The notes beneath the pieces were generated by a model. It did no database searches. It was given only the letters and a program-made list of their open reading frames with translations, and had not been told where the DNA came from. 64,000 bases of DNA from Methylovulum sp. (GTDB lineage: Bacteria; Pseudomonadota; Gammaproteobacteria; Methylococcales; Methylomonadaceae): positions 107,691-171,690 of the forward strand of contig NZ_JAQTZU010000005.1 in assembly GCF_028687615.1 (NCBI RefSeq), written 5' to 3'. The position numbers and the translations under genes are program-made. This document shows, piece after piece, positions 55,802 through 63,656 of this stretch (the stretch's first letter is position 1; every line of letters starts with the position of its first letter).

Positions 55802-56116
55802 ATGTCTGATTTTGTAACTGGCATTACTTTCGGCGGCACGGTATGGACACCGGCTTATGTCACCGACATCAACGCTAAAACCTGCATAGGCTGCGGACGT
55901 TGTTTTAAAGTCTGTCCGCGTGATGTGTTTGATTTGGTTGAAAAATCTTCAATTATGGAAGACGATGATTTTGATGATGATTATGGCGATTTTGAGGACG
56001 ATGACGAGAACATGGTCATGACCATCAAAAATGCCTTGGATTGTATCGGCTGCGAAGCTTGCTCAAAGGTTTGCCCGAAAGATTGCTTCACCCACGAACA
56101 TAAGATTGCCGCGTAA
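55802..56116 (+). CDS. fdxB: Nif-specific ferredoxin III, FdxB-like
   Basis: 104 residues with two [4Fe-4S] motifs: CIGCGRCFKVCPRDVF and CIGCEACSKVCPKDCF. Between them is a very acidic loop (EDDDFDDDYGDFEDDDENM), which is typical of this class. It is placed as in other nifENX clusters and is thought to supply electrons to cofactor assembly. It closes the run nifN to fdxB. Confidence 0.92.
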   Translation: MSDFVTGITFGGTVWTPAYVTDINAKTCIGCGRCFKVCPRDVFDLVEKSSIMEDDDFDDDYGDFEDDDENMVMTIKNALDCIGCEACSKVCPKDCFTHEHKIAA

Positions 56117-56126
56117 TAATTTTTTT

Positions 56127-56438
56127 CCACGAAATACACGAAAAACACGAAAATTTGTCTCGTTCCCACGCAGAGCGTCACTGCCCACAGTTAAGAGTTT
56201 AATTTAATTAAAACAATGTATTACGAATTTGTAGGTCGGGTCGCCTAATGCGCCTACTGTTGGTAGCGATAGCGTAACCCGACCTACAATTGATATTAAC
56301 CACAAAAACATAATCGTAACCGCATGAATATTAATATTTATTCCTTAACTGTGGGCAGTGACGCTCTGCGTGGGAACGATACAAGAGGTGTGGAAACGTA
56401 CACGATACAAACTTTCGTGCCTTTCGTGTATTTCGTGG
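56127..56438. repeat. Nested composite palindromes
   Basis: Three pairs of inverted repeats lie one within another. The outermost is CCACGAAATACACGAAA (56127) with TTTCGTGTATTTCGTGG (to 56438). The middle one is 34 bases, 56161-56194 starting CGTTCCCACGCAGAGCG, with 56345-56378. The inner one is the GTAGGTCGGGT...ACCCGACCTAC pair at 56231-56287. The whole intergenic space before the FeSI gene is filled this way, and I see no gene. Confidence 0.85.
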
Positions 56439-56462
56439 ACAAACCCTTAGAGGATAAAGATC

Positions 56463-56786
56463 ATGCCTAGACCCGAAAAACACGTTTTTGTCTGTACCCA
56501 AAACCGTCCGCAAGGCCATCCTCGCGGCTCTTGCGCCAGTTCCGGCTGCGCCGAAGTCATGAACGAGTTCATGAACGAAATCCAAGCCCGCAACCTGTTT
56601 GAAAAAATTGGCCTGACCAACACCGGCTGCATGGGCCCATGCAATTTGGGGCCTAGTGTGTTGGTTTATCCTGAAGGCGTGATGTACGGCGGTTTGAAAA
56701 AAGATGATGTCAAAACCATCATTGAGCAACATCTGATTGGTGGCGAGCCTGTCGCCGCGCTGATGGTGCCCGCCGAGGTTTGGTAG
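56463..56786 (+). CDS. FeSI (Shethna protein I)-like 2Fe-2S thioredoxin-fold ferredoxin
   Basis: 107 residues. The features FVCTQNRPQGHPRGSC, TNTGCMGPCNLGPSV, YPEGVMYGGL and IEQHLIGGEPV...PAEVW are close to those I recall of Azotobacter FeSI, a thioredoxin-fold 2Fe-2S protein. Ligands would be the Cys in FVC, GSC, GCMGPC. It lies in the nif region next to fdxB. The comparison is from memory. Confidence 0.8.
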   Translation: MPRPEKHVFVCTQNRPQGHPRGSCASSGCAEVMNEFMNEIQARNLFEKIGLTNTGCMGPCNLGPSVLVYPEGVMYGGLKKDDVKTIIEQHLIGGEPVAALMVPAEVW

Positions 56787-57283
56787 TGGCTACCGTCAGT
56801 TTACTGGACGAAAGGGTGTTGTTTAGCCCGGACATCCCGGTCGAAGTCAACCAGCTTTTGCAAGCGGCGGTAGCGGCGAGCCAGAGGGATCAAAAACGTG
56901 CGGAAAGCCTGTTTTTACAGGCACAGACATTGGATCAGCGGTGTTTGCAAACTTATTTCGCGCTGTATAAATTTTATTTTTTCCAAAAGCGTCTCGCCGA
57001 TGCTGAACGGATAGTTTTGGCAGGTCTTGAGGAATCAGCAAGTCAAGGTGGCTTTCCTAATGATTATCGTCGGCTCGCCCAAAACGGGCAAAAATGGGAT
57101 TTATATGCCAATGAAACCACGTTGTTTTATTTGTACACCCTAAAGGCGTTGGCGTTTATCAAGTTAAGGCAAGGTTATGATATAGATGCGAAATTGGTTT
57201 TGTCGCATCTTAAACAATTGGACCCCAAAGACTTGTCGGGCGCGTCGGTCATTATGGATTTGGCGTCGGGAGCGGCCGACTAA
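56786..57283 (+). CDS. TPR-like hypothetical protein, nif-linked
   Basis: 165 residues from a GTG at 56786 that shares a base with the FeSI stop (TAGTG). Residues 25-75 (LLQAAVAASQRDQKRAESLFLQAQ, YFALYKFYFFQKRLADAERIVLAGL) read as one or two tetratricopeptide-like helical repeats. I do not recognise the full protein. Coupling to FeSI upstream and to the next gene (1-base overlap) shows it belongs to the nif operon. Confidence 0.65.
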   Translation: MATVSLLDERVLFSPDIPVEVNQLLQAAVAASQRDQKRAESLFLQAQTLDQRCLQTYFALYKFYFFQKRLADAERIVLAGLEESASQGGFPNDYRRLAQNGQKWDLYANETTLFYLYTLKALAFIKLRQGYDIDAKLVLSHLKQLDPKDLSGASVIMDLASGAAD

Positions 57284-57657
57284 TGGATTTGGCTGAACAT
57301 ATCATCGTAAACCGCCCGCTGGCAGAATGTGTTTGCCAGCGTTTGTGCGAAGAAATCAATAAATTGGGTTTTGCGGCAAGCGACATCCGCCATTTTCCCC
57401 GATATGACGAGGCGCGTTTCGAACTGGTCAAAGACCCTTACACAGGTGTCCTCAACATGAGTTGCTATTGGTTTGATACCGACAAAAATCAACGCCTGGG
57501 ACGCTTGCAGTTCAACAGCGACGGCAGTTTTTACGCCGAATACGACATCGTCAAACCACATCCGGGCAAAGCAAAATGGTTTGTTGAAGGCGTCACCGCC
57601 TGGGGCCAGGCGGACAATATTAAGGCCGAAGCCAAATTGTTGCCCATATCACAATAA
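57283..57657 (+). CDS. Hypothetical protein, nif-linked
   Basis: 124 residues without a recognised family. It reads as a mixed alpha-beta protein (MDLAEHIIVNRPLAECVCQRLCEE, GFAASDIRHFPRYDEARFELV, LQFNSDGSFYAEYDIVKPHP) with three N-terminal cysteines (CVCQRLC) that could bind a metal. It overlaps the preceding gene by one base and is followed, 34 bases on, by another unknown gene with AGGAG. Role in nitrogen fixation is inferred from position. Confidence 0.6.
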   Translation: MDLAEHIIVNRPLAECVCQRLCEEINKLGFAASDIRHFPRYDEARFELVKDPYTGVLNMSCYWFDTDKNQRLGRLQFNSDGSFYAEYDIVKPHPGKAKWFVEGVTAWGQADNIKAEAKLLPISQ

Positions 57658-57691
57658 CCCATCACTTTTACCAAAATATAAGGAGAAATCC

Positions 57692-58267
57692 ATGCTATTA
57701 GAAGATTACCAAGCCCAAGGCTTGCTCACTGTCACCCTTGTCAACGGCGAAACCAGCACCAAAGGCGTGTATGCGTATCGCGGCGATTTGGTGCTGAAAG
57801 AAGGCGAGAAGTGCGAAAGTTCATCCAACCCGAATGACCGTAAACCGCCGGAAGCCTTGCTGATCCATTCCGCGTTCATCGTCGAAAACGACAAAATCGT
57901 CTTCCTCAACGGCTTGCTGACCAAACTGGATTTATTGCCCATGTTTGTCGAAAAGTACAAGGCCGACATTGCGCCAAATTGTATCGCCTTGATTTATGTG
58001 GAAAACATCGCCAAAGCCACACAAGTCGAATTGGCAGGTGTGACCTACAAATTGCTGCCATTCAAAGAAGGTTTGGTGTGGAATGAAATATTGGAAGAAC
58101 TGTATATTGAAAAGCACGAACTGAAAAACCAATCCGCTGAAGACAAGGTCGCCGTTGCTTATGCCGCCGCCAAATCGTACAAAGCTAAAGGTGCGGTGGT
58201 GTCTTATGAAGAAGCCGAAGCCAATACGATTGTCGTCGTGAAAGATATGTCGGGCGGCGCGATTTAG
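57692..58267 (+). CDS. Hypothetical protein, nif-linked
   Basis: 191 residues from the ATG at 57692 with AGGAG at 57681. I do not recognise the family. The N-terminal part (LLTVTLVNGETSTKGVYAYRGDLVLKEGEKCESSS) looks like a beta-rich domain, the rest mixed, with VENIAKATQVELAGVTYKLLPFKEGL. It precedes a palindromic region and then the AAA ATPase gene. It may be the last gene of the nifN transcript. Confidence 0.6.
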   Translation: MLLEDYQAQGLLTVTLVNGETSTKGVYAYRGDLVLKEGEKCESSSNPNDRKPPEALLIHSAFIVENDKIVFLNGLLTKLDLLPMFVEKYKADIAPNCIALIYVENIAKATQVELAGVTYKLLPFKEGLVWNEILEELYIEKHELKNQSAEDKVAVAYAAAKSYKAKGAVVSYEEAEANTIVVVKDMSGGAI

Positions 58268-58282
58268 TTATTGAATTATGCT

Positions 58283-58550
58283 GGTTCCCAAGCTCCTGTT
58301 TCACTGCCCACAGTTAAGAGATAAATTATAAAAATCAAATAATTACAATAATGTAGGTTGGGTTAGCGATAGCGTAACCCAACAGCGTAGCGGTGTGCCG
58401 CTCCTATGTTGTTGGGTTACGGCTACCGCCTAACCCAACCTACAAAAAAATGTTTCTCAAAAGACAACATACATACATACATACATACAAGTAATTGATT
58501 ATTGACGGATATACCTTAACTGTGGGCAGTGAAGCTCCTGCTTGGGAACG
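58283..58550. repeat. Composite palindrome
   Basis: Outer arms GGTTCCCAAGCTCCTG...CTGCCCACAGTTAAG (58283-58320) and the inverse complement at 58514-58550, with an inner pair of the GTAGGTTGGGTTAGCG type (58353-58443). This is the same build as 56161-56378, with small sequence changes. Confidence 0.8.
58468..58489. repeat. CATA tetranucleotide microsatellite
   Basis: Five CATA units plus CA in the spacer of the composite palindrome. Copy number might vary between isolates. Confidence 0.85.
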
Positions 58551-58599
58551 AGCAAAAACAGACATTTCCCCCTTCTCCACCCATAACCCACGGGTCTCT

Positions 58600-60318
58600 A
58601 TGAAACTGCAAATCGAACGTAAGCATGTAGAAGCCCTGGTCAACGAATTCCCTCGGCTGGCAAGCTTGCAAGATCAACTGCGTTTCGGCAACAAGGCCGA
58701 AGTGCCGTTCCAAAACCTGTCCAACACCGAAGTCAATTTCCTGCAAGTGCTTTACCAAAATGACGGTATGGCAATGCAAGGCCAGGCCGCGCAATTATCG
58801 ACCTTGCAACAGGCGATGAACGATGACTCCGTAAGGTTCGGTGAAGACGATTTGGAAATGTTGCTGCCCGCCATCGCCCGTTATCTGATCAACAGTGCCA
58901 TACGCGGTTGGCTGTTCCAGGCCAATGTCGCCGGAAAACCGATGGCCTATTTGGTCACGCGCTTGGATTTTACGCCGTCGGGAGAGGAGGAAACCGGGCG
59001 TGTCACCTTGGAGTTGAAAGCCAATGCCAAAGGCAAGGTCGCCATTTCAACCGTCACGATCCGCGCCCGCGACATCGTCAATAAAACCGTGACTGAAATT
59101 TTCATGGCAAAAGGCTTTCTTAAAGAAACGCCTGAGTTGATCTGCACTTATGACGATGCGGCAGGGCGTTATTTTGACTGGTGCGGGCAGTCCGGCACCC
59201 AGTTTTTGGGCAAGGGCACGGGCTTTTATGCCGAAGACCCCACCGCCACGCACCGCAACACCGATTGGGCGCGTAAAGACGTGGTGGTGTTGTCCACCGA
59301 AGGCGGCAACGCGCGTTTAGTCTGCGATGAAAGCATCCTCAGCGAGCGGGCGTTGACCGCCGATGCCAAAGGCGACATCCTCGCCAAATATCTGCGCAAA
59401 GCGGCAAAAAGTGCCCGCTACAACGGCAAAGTCGAAAATGAAGTGGAAGCCACGCAAACGGAAATCCCCAAAGGCCTGTTCACCGAATTGCCGGTACATT
59501 GTTATTTGCTGATGTTCCATCTGGAACTGCACCATCATTTATGGGTGCATGTGAACGACATCACGCCTTACCGCTATCAACCGGAGTTGAAACAAAAACT
59601 GATACTGCGTGAAGAGCAGATTGATTTGATTGACATCCTGACGGCGGAAATGGACGTTCTGATGGATGATATTGTCGAAGGCAAATCCGGCGGCACCACG
59701 GTGTTGTGTGCAGGCCCTGCCGGGGTCGGCAAGACCCTGACCGCCGAAGTCTATTCCGAAATCATCAAGCGGCCTTTATACCGTGTCCATTCCGGTCAAT
59801 TGGGCCTGAATGTCGGGGAAATGGAAAAAGCCCTGAAAGACGTATTGACCCGCGCCCAACGCTGGGGCGCGGTGATGCTGATCGACGAGGCCGATGTCTA
59901 CATCAAACGCCGCGACAACAATATCACTATGAACGCCGTGGTCGGCGTGTTTTTGCGGGTGCTGGAATATTTCAACGGCTTGCTGTTTTTGACCACCAAC
60001 CGCGTCGATGATATTGATGAAGCCATTGTTTCCCGCTGTATCGCCCTGATCAAATACTATCCGCCGGACAGCGAAGCGCGGGGCAAAATTTGGGAAGTCA
60101 TGGCGGGGCAATTCAACCTTGGTATTGACGCGCAGTTGATCGGGCAATTGGTGCAGGTGTTTCCAGAAGCGACCGGACGCGACATCAAGGGCTTGTCGAA
60201 ACTGGTCGCCAAATATTGCCAGTATAAAAATGTATTGCCGACGTTGGACGTGTTCAAGCGTTGTTCCATATTCCGAGGCATGGATTTGGAAAAGCCGCTG
60301 GCTATTGCACCTGATTAA
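58600..60318 (+). CDS. AAA-family ATPase, nif-linked, unknown
   Basis: 572 residues from the ATG at 58600; the longer frame to 58495 reads through repeat DNA. The C-terminal AAA module has Walker A GPAGVGKTLTAEVYSEI, Walker B AVMLIDEADVYI, sensor 1 FLTTNRVDDID and an arginine finger in EAIVSRCIAL. The first 370 or so residues form a domain that I cannot name (KANAKGKVAISTVTIRARDIVNKTVTEI, FDWCGQSGTQFLGKG). No protease domain is present. Position after nif genes suggests a remodelling chaperone; this is inference. Confidence 0.8.
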   Translation: MKLQIERKHVEALVNEFPRLASLQDQLRFGNKAEVPFQNLSNTEVNFLQVLYQNDGMAMQGQAAQLSTLQQAMNDDSVRFGEDDLEMLLPAIARYLINSAIRGWLFQANVAGKPMAYLVTRLDFTPSGEEETGRVTLELKANAKGKVAISTVTIRARDIVNKTVTEIFMAKGFLKETPELICTYDDAAGRYFDWCGQSGTQFLGKGTGFYAEDPTATHRNTDWARKDVVVLSTEGGNARLVCDESILSERALTADAKGDILAKYLRKAAKSARYNGKVENEVEATQTEIPKGLFTELPVHCYLLMFHLELHHHLWVHVNDITPYRYQPELKQKLILREEQIDLIDILTAEMDVLMDDIVEGKSGGTTVLCAGPAGVGKTLTAEVYSEIIKRPLYRVHSGQLGLNVGEMEKALKDVLTRAQRWGAVMLIDEADVYIKRRDNNITMNAVVGVFLRVLEYFNGLLFLTTNRVDDIDEAIVSRCIALIKYYPPDSEARGKIWEVMAGQFNLGIDAQLIGQLVQVFPEATGRDIKGLSKLVAKYCQYKNVLPTLDVFKRCSIFRGMDLEKPLAIAPD

Positions 60319-60368
60319 AAACACTCAAACGCGGCGTATGTATTCCGTGCATATTACGAAAGCCCCAT

Positions 60369-60482
60369 TTAGGATTTGGCTAAAAATAACTTCCCTGAAC
60401 CATTCTTGAAACTCTAGACCTGACGGGTTTCAAAAACCCGTCAGGTCTTAATATCAGGAAGTTATTAATGGCCAAATCCTTA
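60369..60482 (+). mobile_element. MITE-like element, family A, copy 4
   Basis: 114 bp, TTAGGATTTGGC to GCCAAATCCTTA, with compensating changes in the central palindrome (ACCTGACGGGTTT / AAACCCGTCAGGT). Paired changes on both arms mean the stem is preserved. Confidence 0.85.
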
Positions 60483-60600
60483 GTAACGTTGCGTCGATAC
60501 TTATCCTGCGGTAGCCCCGGCTTGCCCCCACTGCCATTAAGTTAAGGAATATATTTTTATAATCAATTGATTACGATTGTCATGTATGAAACATTTTTCG

Positions 60601-60680
60601 GTAGGTCGGATTAGCGGTAGCGTAACCCGACAGCATCCGAATGGTAATTGTTGGGTTACGCTACCGCTAACCTAACCTAC
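60601..60680. repeat. Hairpin (GTAGGTCGG family)
   Basis: GTAGGTCGGATTAGCGGTAG and CTACCGCTAACCTAACCTAC pair around a loop with TAACCCGACAG. It is the core of a degenerate composite palindrome whose outer arms (about 60500-60535 and 60705-60760) are weakly matched. Confidence 0.75.
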
Positions 60681-60842
60681 ACTATTGTAATTATTTGATT
60701 TTTATTAATTATCTCTTAACTTAATGGCTGTGAGGCTTGGCCTGGGTACAAGTAAATAAATTTATAATTATTGGCATCATTCATGCTTAATAATTTCTGT
60801 ACATCAATTTCATGTTATTTTCTCGTAGGTTTATTGCCGTTG

Positions 60843-60877
60843 GCATCCTATTTTTTTCGAATAGGATGCTTTTTTTT
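60843..60877 (+). terminator. Rho-independent terminator
   Basis: GCATCCTATT / AATAGGATGC around a T-rich loop and a run of eight T. It separates the AAA gene unit from the next promoter. Confidence 0.85.
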
Positions 60878-60924
60878 GCCCAAAATTTACGCTAAAACAT
60901 AAAAACCAAGGTGTTTTTTGGTGT

Positions 60925-60940
60925 TGGCAAATAACTTGCT
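60925..60940 (+). promoter_or_regulatory. Sigma-54 promoter before rhodanese gene
   Basis: TGGCAAATAACTTGCT: -24 TGGCA, -12 TTGC, GG-N10-GC spacing exact. It lies just after a terminator and 157 bases before the rhodanese ATG. No convincing NifA site is seen at the usual distance. Confidence 0.7.
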
Positions 60941-60947
60941 TCATATT

Positions 60948-60973
60948 CTATGTGCGTTAAGTCACGCACATAG
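60948..60973 (+). promoter_or_regulatory. Perfect hairpin at the expected transcript start
   Basis: CTATGTGCGT and ACGCACATAG around a 6-base loop. It begins near the predicted start of the sigma-54 transcript, so it would fold at its 5' end, either to stabilise the mRNA or as an operator. Confidence 0.5.
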
Positions 60974-61096
60974 TGGCATTAATTGACAGAAATTTACAAT
61001 TAATGGCAACAATTGCCTTTTTATTGTTAGCTTTGCGACAATTTTCCCGTTAATTCTTCACCTTTTCTCGAGGCATGACCTTTTAAAGCCATTGAT

Positions 61097-61408
61097 ATGA
61101 GCATAAAATTTAAAACCCTCTCCATCGCCGATTCAAAGACCCTGATTAAGGACGCAAAACCGATGATTTTGGATTGCCGGGATCTAAAAGATTATAAGGC
61201 CGGACATTTAGAAGATGCGCTACACGTCCATGAAGGCTTAAAAGAATCATTGGTCAAACGTGGTGATAAGCAGCGTAGTTTATTGATTTATTGTTATTAC
61301 GGACACGCCAGCGAGCATCTTGCCGAATTTTTTAGCGATTTCGGTTTTAAGGATGTTTATAGCTTGGAAGGCGGTTATTCCCGTTGGAAAGAGCAACATC
61401 AAGCATGA
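61097..61408 (+). CDS. Rhodanese-like protein
   Basis: 103 residues, single rhodanese domain. The N-terminal half shows MILDCRDLKDYKAGHLEDALHV and the active-site cysteine is in LIYCYYGHAS, where the loop has the six-residue form. Azotobacter has a rhodanese gene (rhdN) near nifQ; this one could be its counterpart, supplying sulfur or modifying an Fe-S protein, but the position differs. It is coupled to the ankyrin gene by an ATGA overlap. Confidence 0.85.
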   Translation: MSIKFKTLSIADSKTLIKDAKPMILDCRDLKDYKAGHLEDALHVHEGLKESLVKRGDKQRSLLIYCYYGHASEHLAEFFSDFGFKDVYSLEGGYSRWKEQHQA

Positions 61409-61845
61409 TGAAATCTGAAATATGGGATTGGTTACAAAATAACTATTTCTCTGTGACCCAACCGACCTTGCAGAACAACTCAGGTATTTGGCCTTTAATT
61501 CTGGCAAGCCAGCAAGGGTGTTGCGATGTGGTTAATTTTCTGCTCGAACAGCAGGCGGCTATGGACGTTCTCGATCGCTATGGCAACAACGCCTTATGGG
61601 CGGCTTGTTATGCTGAAAACAGCGGCTGTATTGATGCGCTGATCCACGCAGGCATTGACATCAATTACCAAAACTCCGCCTCTGGGGCGACGGCCTTAAT
61701 TTATGCCGCTTCCAGCGGCAGGGAAAAAGTTGTCGAACAACTCTTGGCGGCGGGTGCAGATCCAAAACGTCAAACCCACGATGATTTTACGGCCTTGGAT
61801 TTAGCCCCCACCCGCAAAATACTTAAACTTTTATCCCAGCTTTAA
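61405..61845 (+). CDS. Ankyrin-repeat protein, nif-linked
   Basis: 146 residues from the ATG at 61405, overlapping the rhodanese stop. Three to four ankyrin repeats are seen: GIWPLILASQQGCCDVVNFLLEQ, RYGNNALWAACYAENSGCIDALIHAG, GATALIYAASSGREKVVEQLLAAGADP. A small protein-binding scaffold. Its place between rhodanese and nafY suggests partnership with a nitrogenase factor, which is inference. Confidence 0.88.
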   Translation: MMKSEIWDWLQNNYFSVTQPTLQNNSGIWPLILASQQGCCDVVNFLLEQQAAMDVLDRYGNNALWAACYAENSGCIDALIHAGIDINYQNSASGATALIYAASSGREKVVEQLLAAGADPKRQTHDDFTALDLAPTRKILKLLSQL

Positions 61846-61869
61846 ACCAGCTTTAACAAGGAGATTGAA

Positions 61870-62583
61870 ATGGACGCATTACCCCGTGAGCTCGCCCTCC
61901 GCATTGCCTTGGCATCGCGTATTTTGCCAGGCGTTGACGTACCCAGATTGCTGGAGATACTCCATGAGCGCGTCGGCTCGCCTTTGGATGATGAAAAACT
62001 CAAGTCCATCACCGTCACCAATTTAAAGACCGGTTTGGGCAGCTTGGACGGTGAAGAAGACGGTGAAGACATTGGCATCGGTCTTGCCAACATCAAACTG
62101 GCGGTGCGTTTTCTGTGGGGTGACGAAGCGGAAGATGAAGATTTGCCGGAAATCCAACTTTATAAGGATGGTGACATGCCCGAATCCATCCGCGTCGCCA
62201 TCGGCTCCAACAGCGGCGCGTTGGTCAACGGACATTTTGGTTCCTGCATACGTTTTTTGGTTTATCAGTTATCCGAACACGATTGCCGGTTGGTGGACAT
62301 ACGCTCGACCATCGAAGCCGATAGCGCGGAAGACCGCAACCTGTTCCGTGCCAATTTGATTAAAGACTGCCATGTCATGTTCGTGCAATCCATAGGCGGC
62401 CCGGCGGCGGCCAAAGTCATACGCGCGGACATTTATCCGATCAAAGTGCCGGATGTCATCGAAGCGGTGGAGCAATTGAAGGAGTTCCAGAAAGTGTTTG
62501 CCGCGCCACCACCGTGGTTTGCCAAGGCTTTGGGGCGTTCAGCCGAAGAAAGTGTACGCTTTGCCCATGACGTGGGTTGCTAG
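61870..62583 (+). CDS. nafY: Nitrogenase accessory factor NafY-like
   Basis: 237 residues in two parts. The N-terminal helical domain (about 1-90, LALRIALASRILPGVDVPRLLEIL) is that which binds apo-dinitrogenase in NafY. The C-terminal NifX-type domain (about 105-235) has the NGHFGSCIRFLVY motif; a histidine at this place binds FeMo-co in the Azotobacter protein. It is the third NifX-type domain in the window, after those of NifB and NifX. Starts 24 bases after the ankyrin gene. Confidence 0.88.
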   Translation: MDALPRELALRIALASRILPGVDVPRLLEILHERVGSPLDDEKLKSITVTNLKTGLGSLDGEEDGEDIGIGLANIKLAVRFLWGDEAEDEDLPEIQLYKDGDMPESIRVAIGSNSGALVNGHFGSCIRFLVYQLSEHDCRLVDIRSTIEADSAEDRNLFRANLIKDCHVMFVQSIGGPAAAKVIRADIYPIKVPDVIEAVEQLKEFQKVFAAPPPWFAKALGRSAEESVRFAHDVGC

Positions 62584-62936
62584 GCCGCTATTGTTCATTC
62601 CTTTTTGGAGTGCGGTCATCTTGACCGCAACTGGCGGGCAGGATACCTTTATGCCCCGGAGGATTCGCGCTCCCTCCCGCTAAAAACCGAAAACGTGAGC
62701 GTTTGAAGTATCTGCCTGAAAACGCGCGGGACAGGGGTTTCATACGCATCAAGCCAAGGTATTTTTCCACGAAAAATACGAAAATTTATCTCATTTTTTT
62801 TCGTGTTTTTCGTGGACAACTATTATGTAAACTATGAGATTTCTCCTTGGCTTGATGCGTATGAAACCCCTGTCCCGCCGTGGGCCTTCAAATTCTGTTC
62901 CATCATCTTTTTTTAGTATTTGCGCAACCGGCACCA
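62584..62936. other. Intergenic region with long palindrome
   Basis: 353 bases between the convergent nafY and aspartyl-protease genes. The inverted repeat at 62728-62876 fills the middle. No gene is seen. Confidence 0.7.
62728..62876. repeat. Long inverted repeat
   Basis: 32-base perfect arms, 62728-62759 starting GGGACAGGGGTTTCATACGC and 62845-62876 ending ATGAAACCCCTGTCCC, with an inner CCACGAAAAATACGAAA/TTTCGTGTTTTTCGTGG pair. The inner part is shared with the 56.1 kb repeat. Confidence 0.85.
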
Positions 62937-63653
62937 TTATTTCTTAAACAAGGTGATCAACTGCGATTTGTCATCAATGTTGACTTGGTAACGCCCTAAC
63001 ACGCTCATCCCCAACAGGCGGTTTTCGCCTAACAGCTTGTCCGCAATAAAAGCCACTTCGACGTTTCCAACCGTTTCCCCGGCAATTTTCAGCTCCTGCA
63101 ACACACCGATTTTCGCGTCGGTCGCGCCGTTGGCGGTTTGCATTTTTTGGTTTGAAAATGGGAAATCGGCAAGCCCTAATGGCGTAATCATGGATTCTGG
63201 CAATACCACTAAATCCGCCCCGGTGTCGATGACCATATCCAGAGTTTGCCAAAGCCGCCCGTCACCTGACAGCGACACGGACACCATTAAGTGATTGCCT
63301 TCCAAACGGGTGGGCAACACAATCCGCTCGACTTCCCGCTTTTGTTTTTTATTGAGTATGACTATGCGTTCAAGCTGGCCTTTGGCGTTACGGTTGGCGA
63401 TGTGGTTGTAAGCGGATAAAAGCTGTTCCAGTTGCTGTTCCAAGCCGCCACGGGCAAAGGCTTTAGGCTCGTTTTGGATGTTTTCCAAGCCGTTGATTTG
63501 GATGTGCATTTGCTCTTGTAACGTCTGGAGTTGCCCAAACAAACCGCCGCCGCCATCATCAGCATCTTGCGCACCGGCGTTTACTGCGCCCAATACGGCA
63601 AAAAAAATGAGCCATAAACGCAATGGCTTGCTGGCTGAAATGGGGTTTGCCAT
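62937..63653 (-). CDS. Retropepsin-like aspartyl protease family protein
   Basis: 238 residues with an N-terminal signal sequence (LRLWLIFFAVLGAVNAGA). The C-terminal half carries the single active-site DTGA (DMVIDTGADLVVLPESM) and a FxxNQKM..ANG, LLGMSVLGRYQVNID sequence typical of TIGR02281-like aspartic proteases. A predicted coiled region (about residues 35-75) precedes it. It starts 3 bases after the aldo/keto reductase stop, so they may form an operon. Confidence 0.78.
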   Translation of the reverse strand: MANPISASKPLRLWLIFFAVLGAVNAGAQDADDGGGGLFGQLQTLQEQMHIQINGLENIQNEPKAFARGGLEQQLEQLLSAYNHIANRNAKGQLERIVILNKKQKREVERIVLPTRLEGNHLMVSVSLSGDGRLWQTLDMVIDTGADLVVLPESMITPLGLADFPFSNQKMQTANGATDAKIGVLQELKIAGETVGNVEVAFIADKLLGENRLLGMSVLGRYQVNIDDKSQLITLFKK

Positions 63654-63656
63654 GAG

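Larger units (their letters stand above)
58268..58599. other. Intergenic region with palindromes before the AAA gene
   Basis: 332 bases, almost all repeat: a composite palindrome (58283-58550) with a microsatellite in it. No sigma-54 site is seen, so the AAA gene would depend on read-through or an unrecognised promoter. Confidence 0.6.
60319..61096. other. Long intergenic region with repeats, terminator and nif-type promoter
   Basis: 778 bases without a supported gene: family A element copy 4, a degenerate composite palindrome around 60500-60760 with a core hairpin at 60601-60680, a terminator at 60843-60877, the sigma-54 site at 60925-60940 and a perfect hairpin at 60948-60973. Confidence 0.7.

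Noticed and set aside
58468..58489. Possible CRISPR array
   Set aside because: It is a simple CATA microsatellite without spacers; the palindromes nearby are not evenly spaced. I see no cas gene and no array anywhere in the window.
60578..60593. TGT-N10-ACA as NifA site for the 60925 promoter
   Set aside because: The match is exact, but it lies about 350 bases from the -24 element, beyond the usual distance, in repeat DNA; chance is likely.
60965..61020. Second nif-type promoter TGGCAACAATTGCC near 61003
   Set aside because: The spacing between the GG and GC elements is two bases too short for sigma-54.
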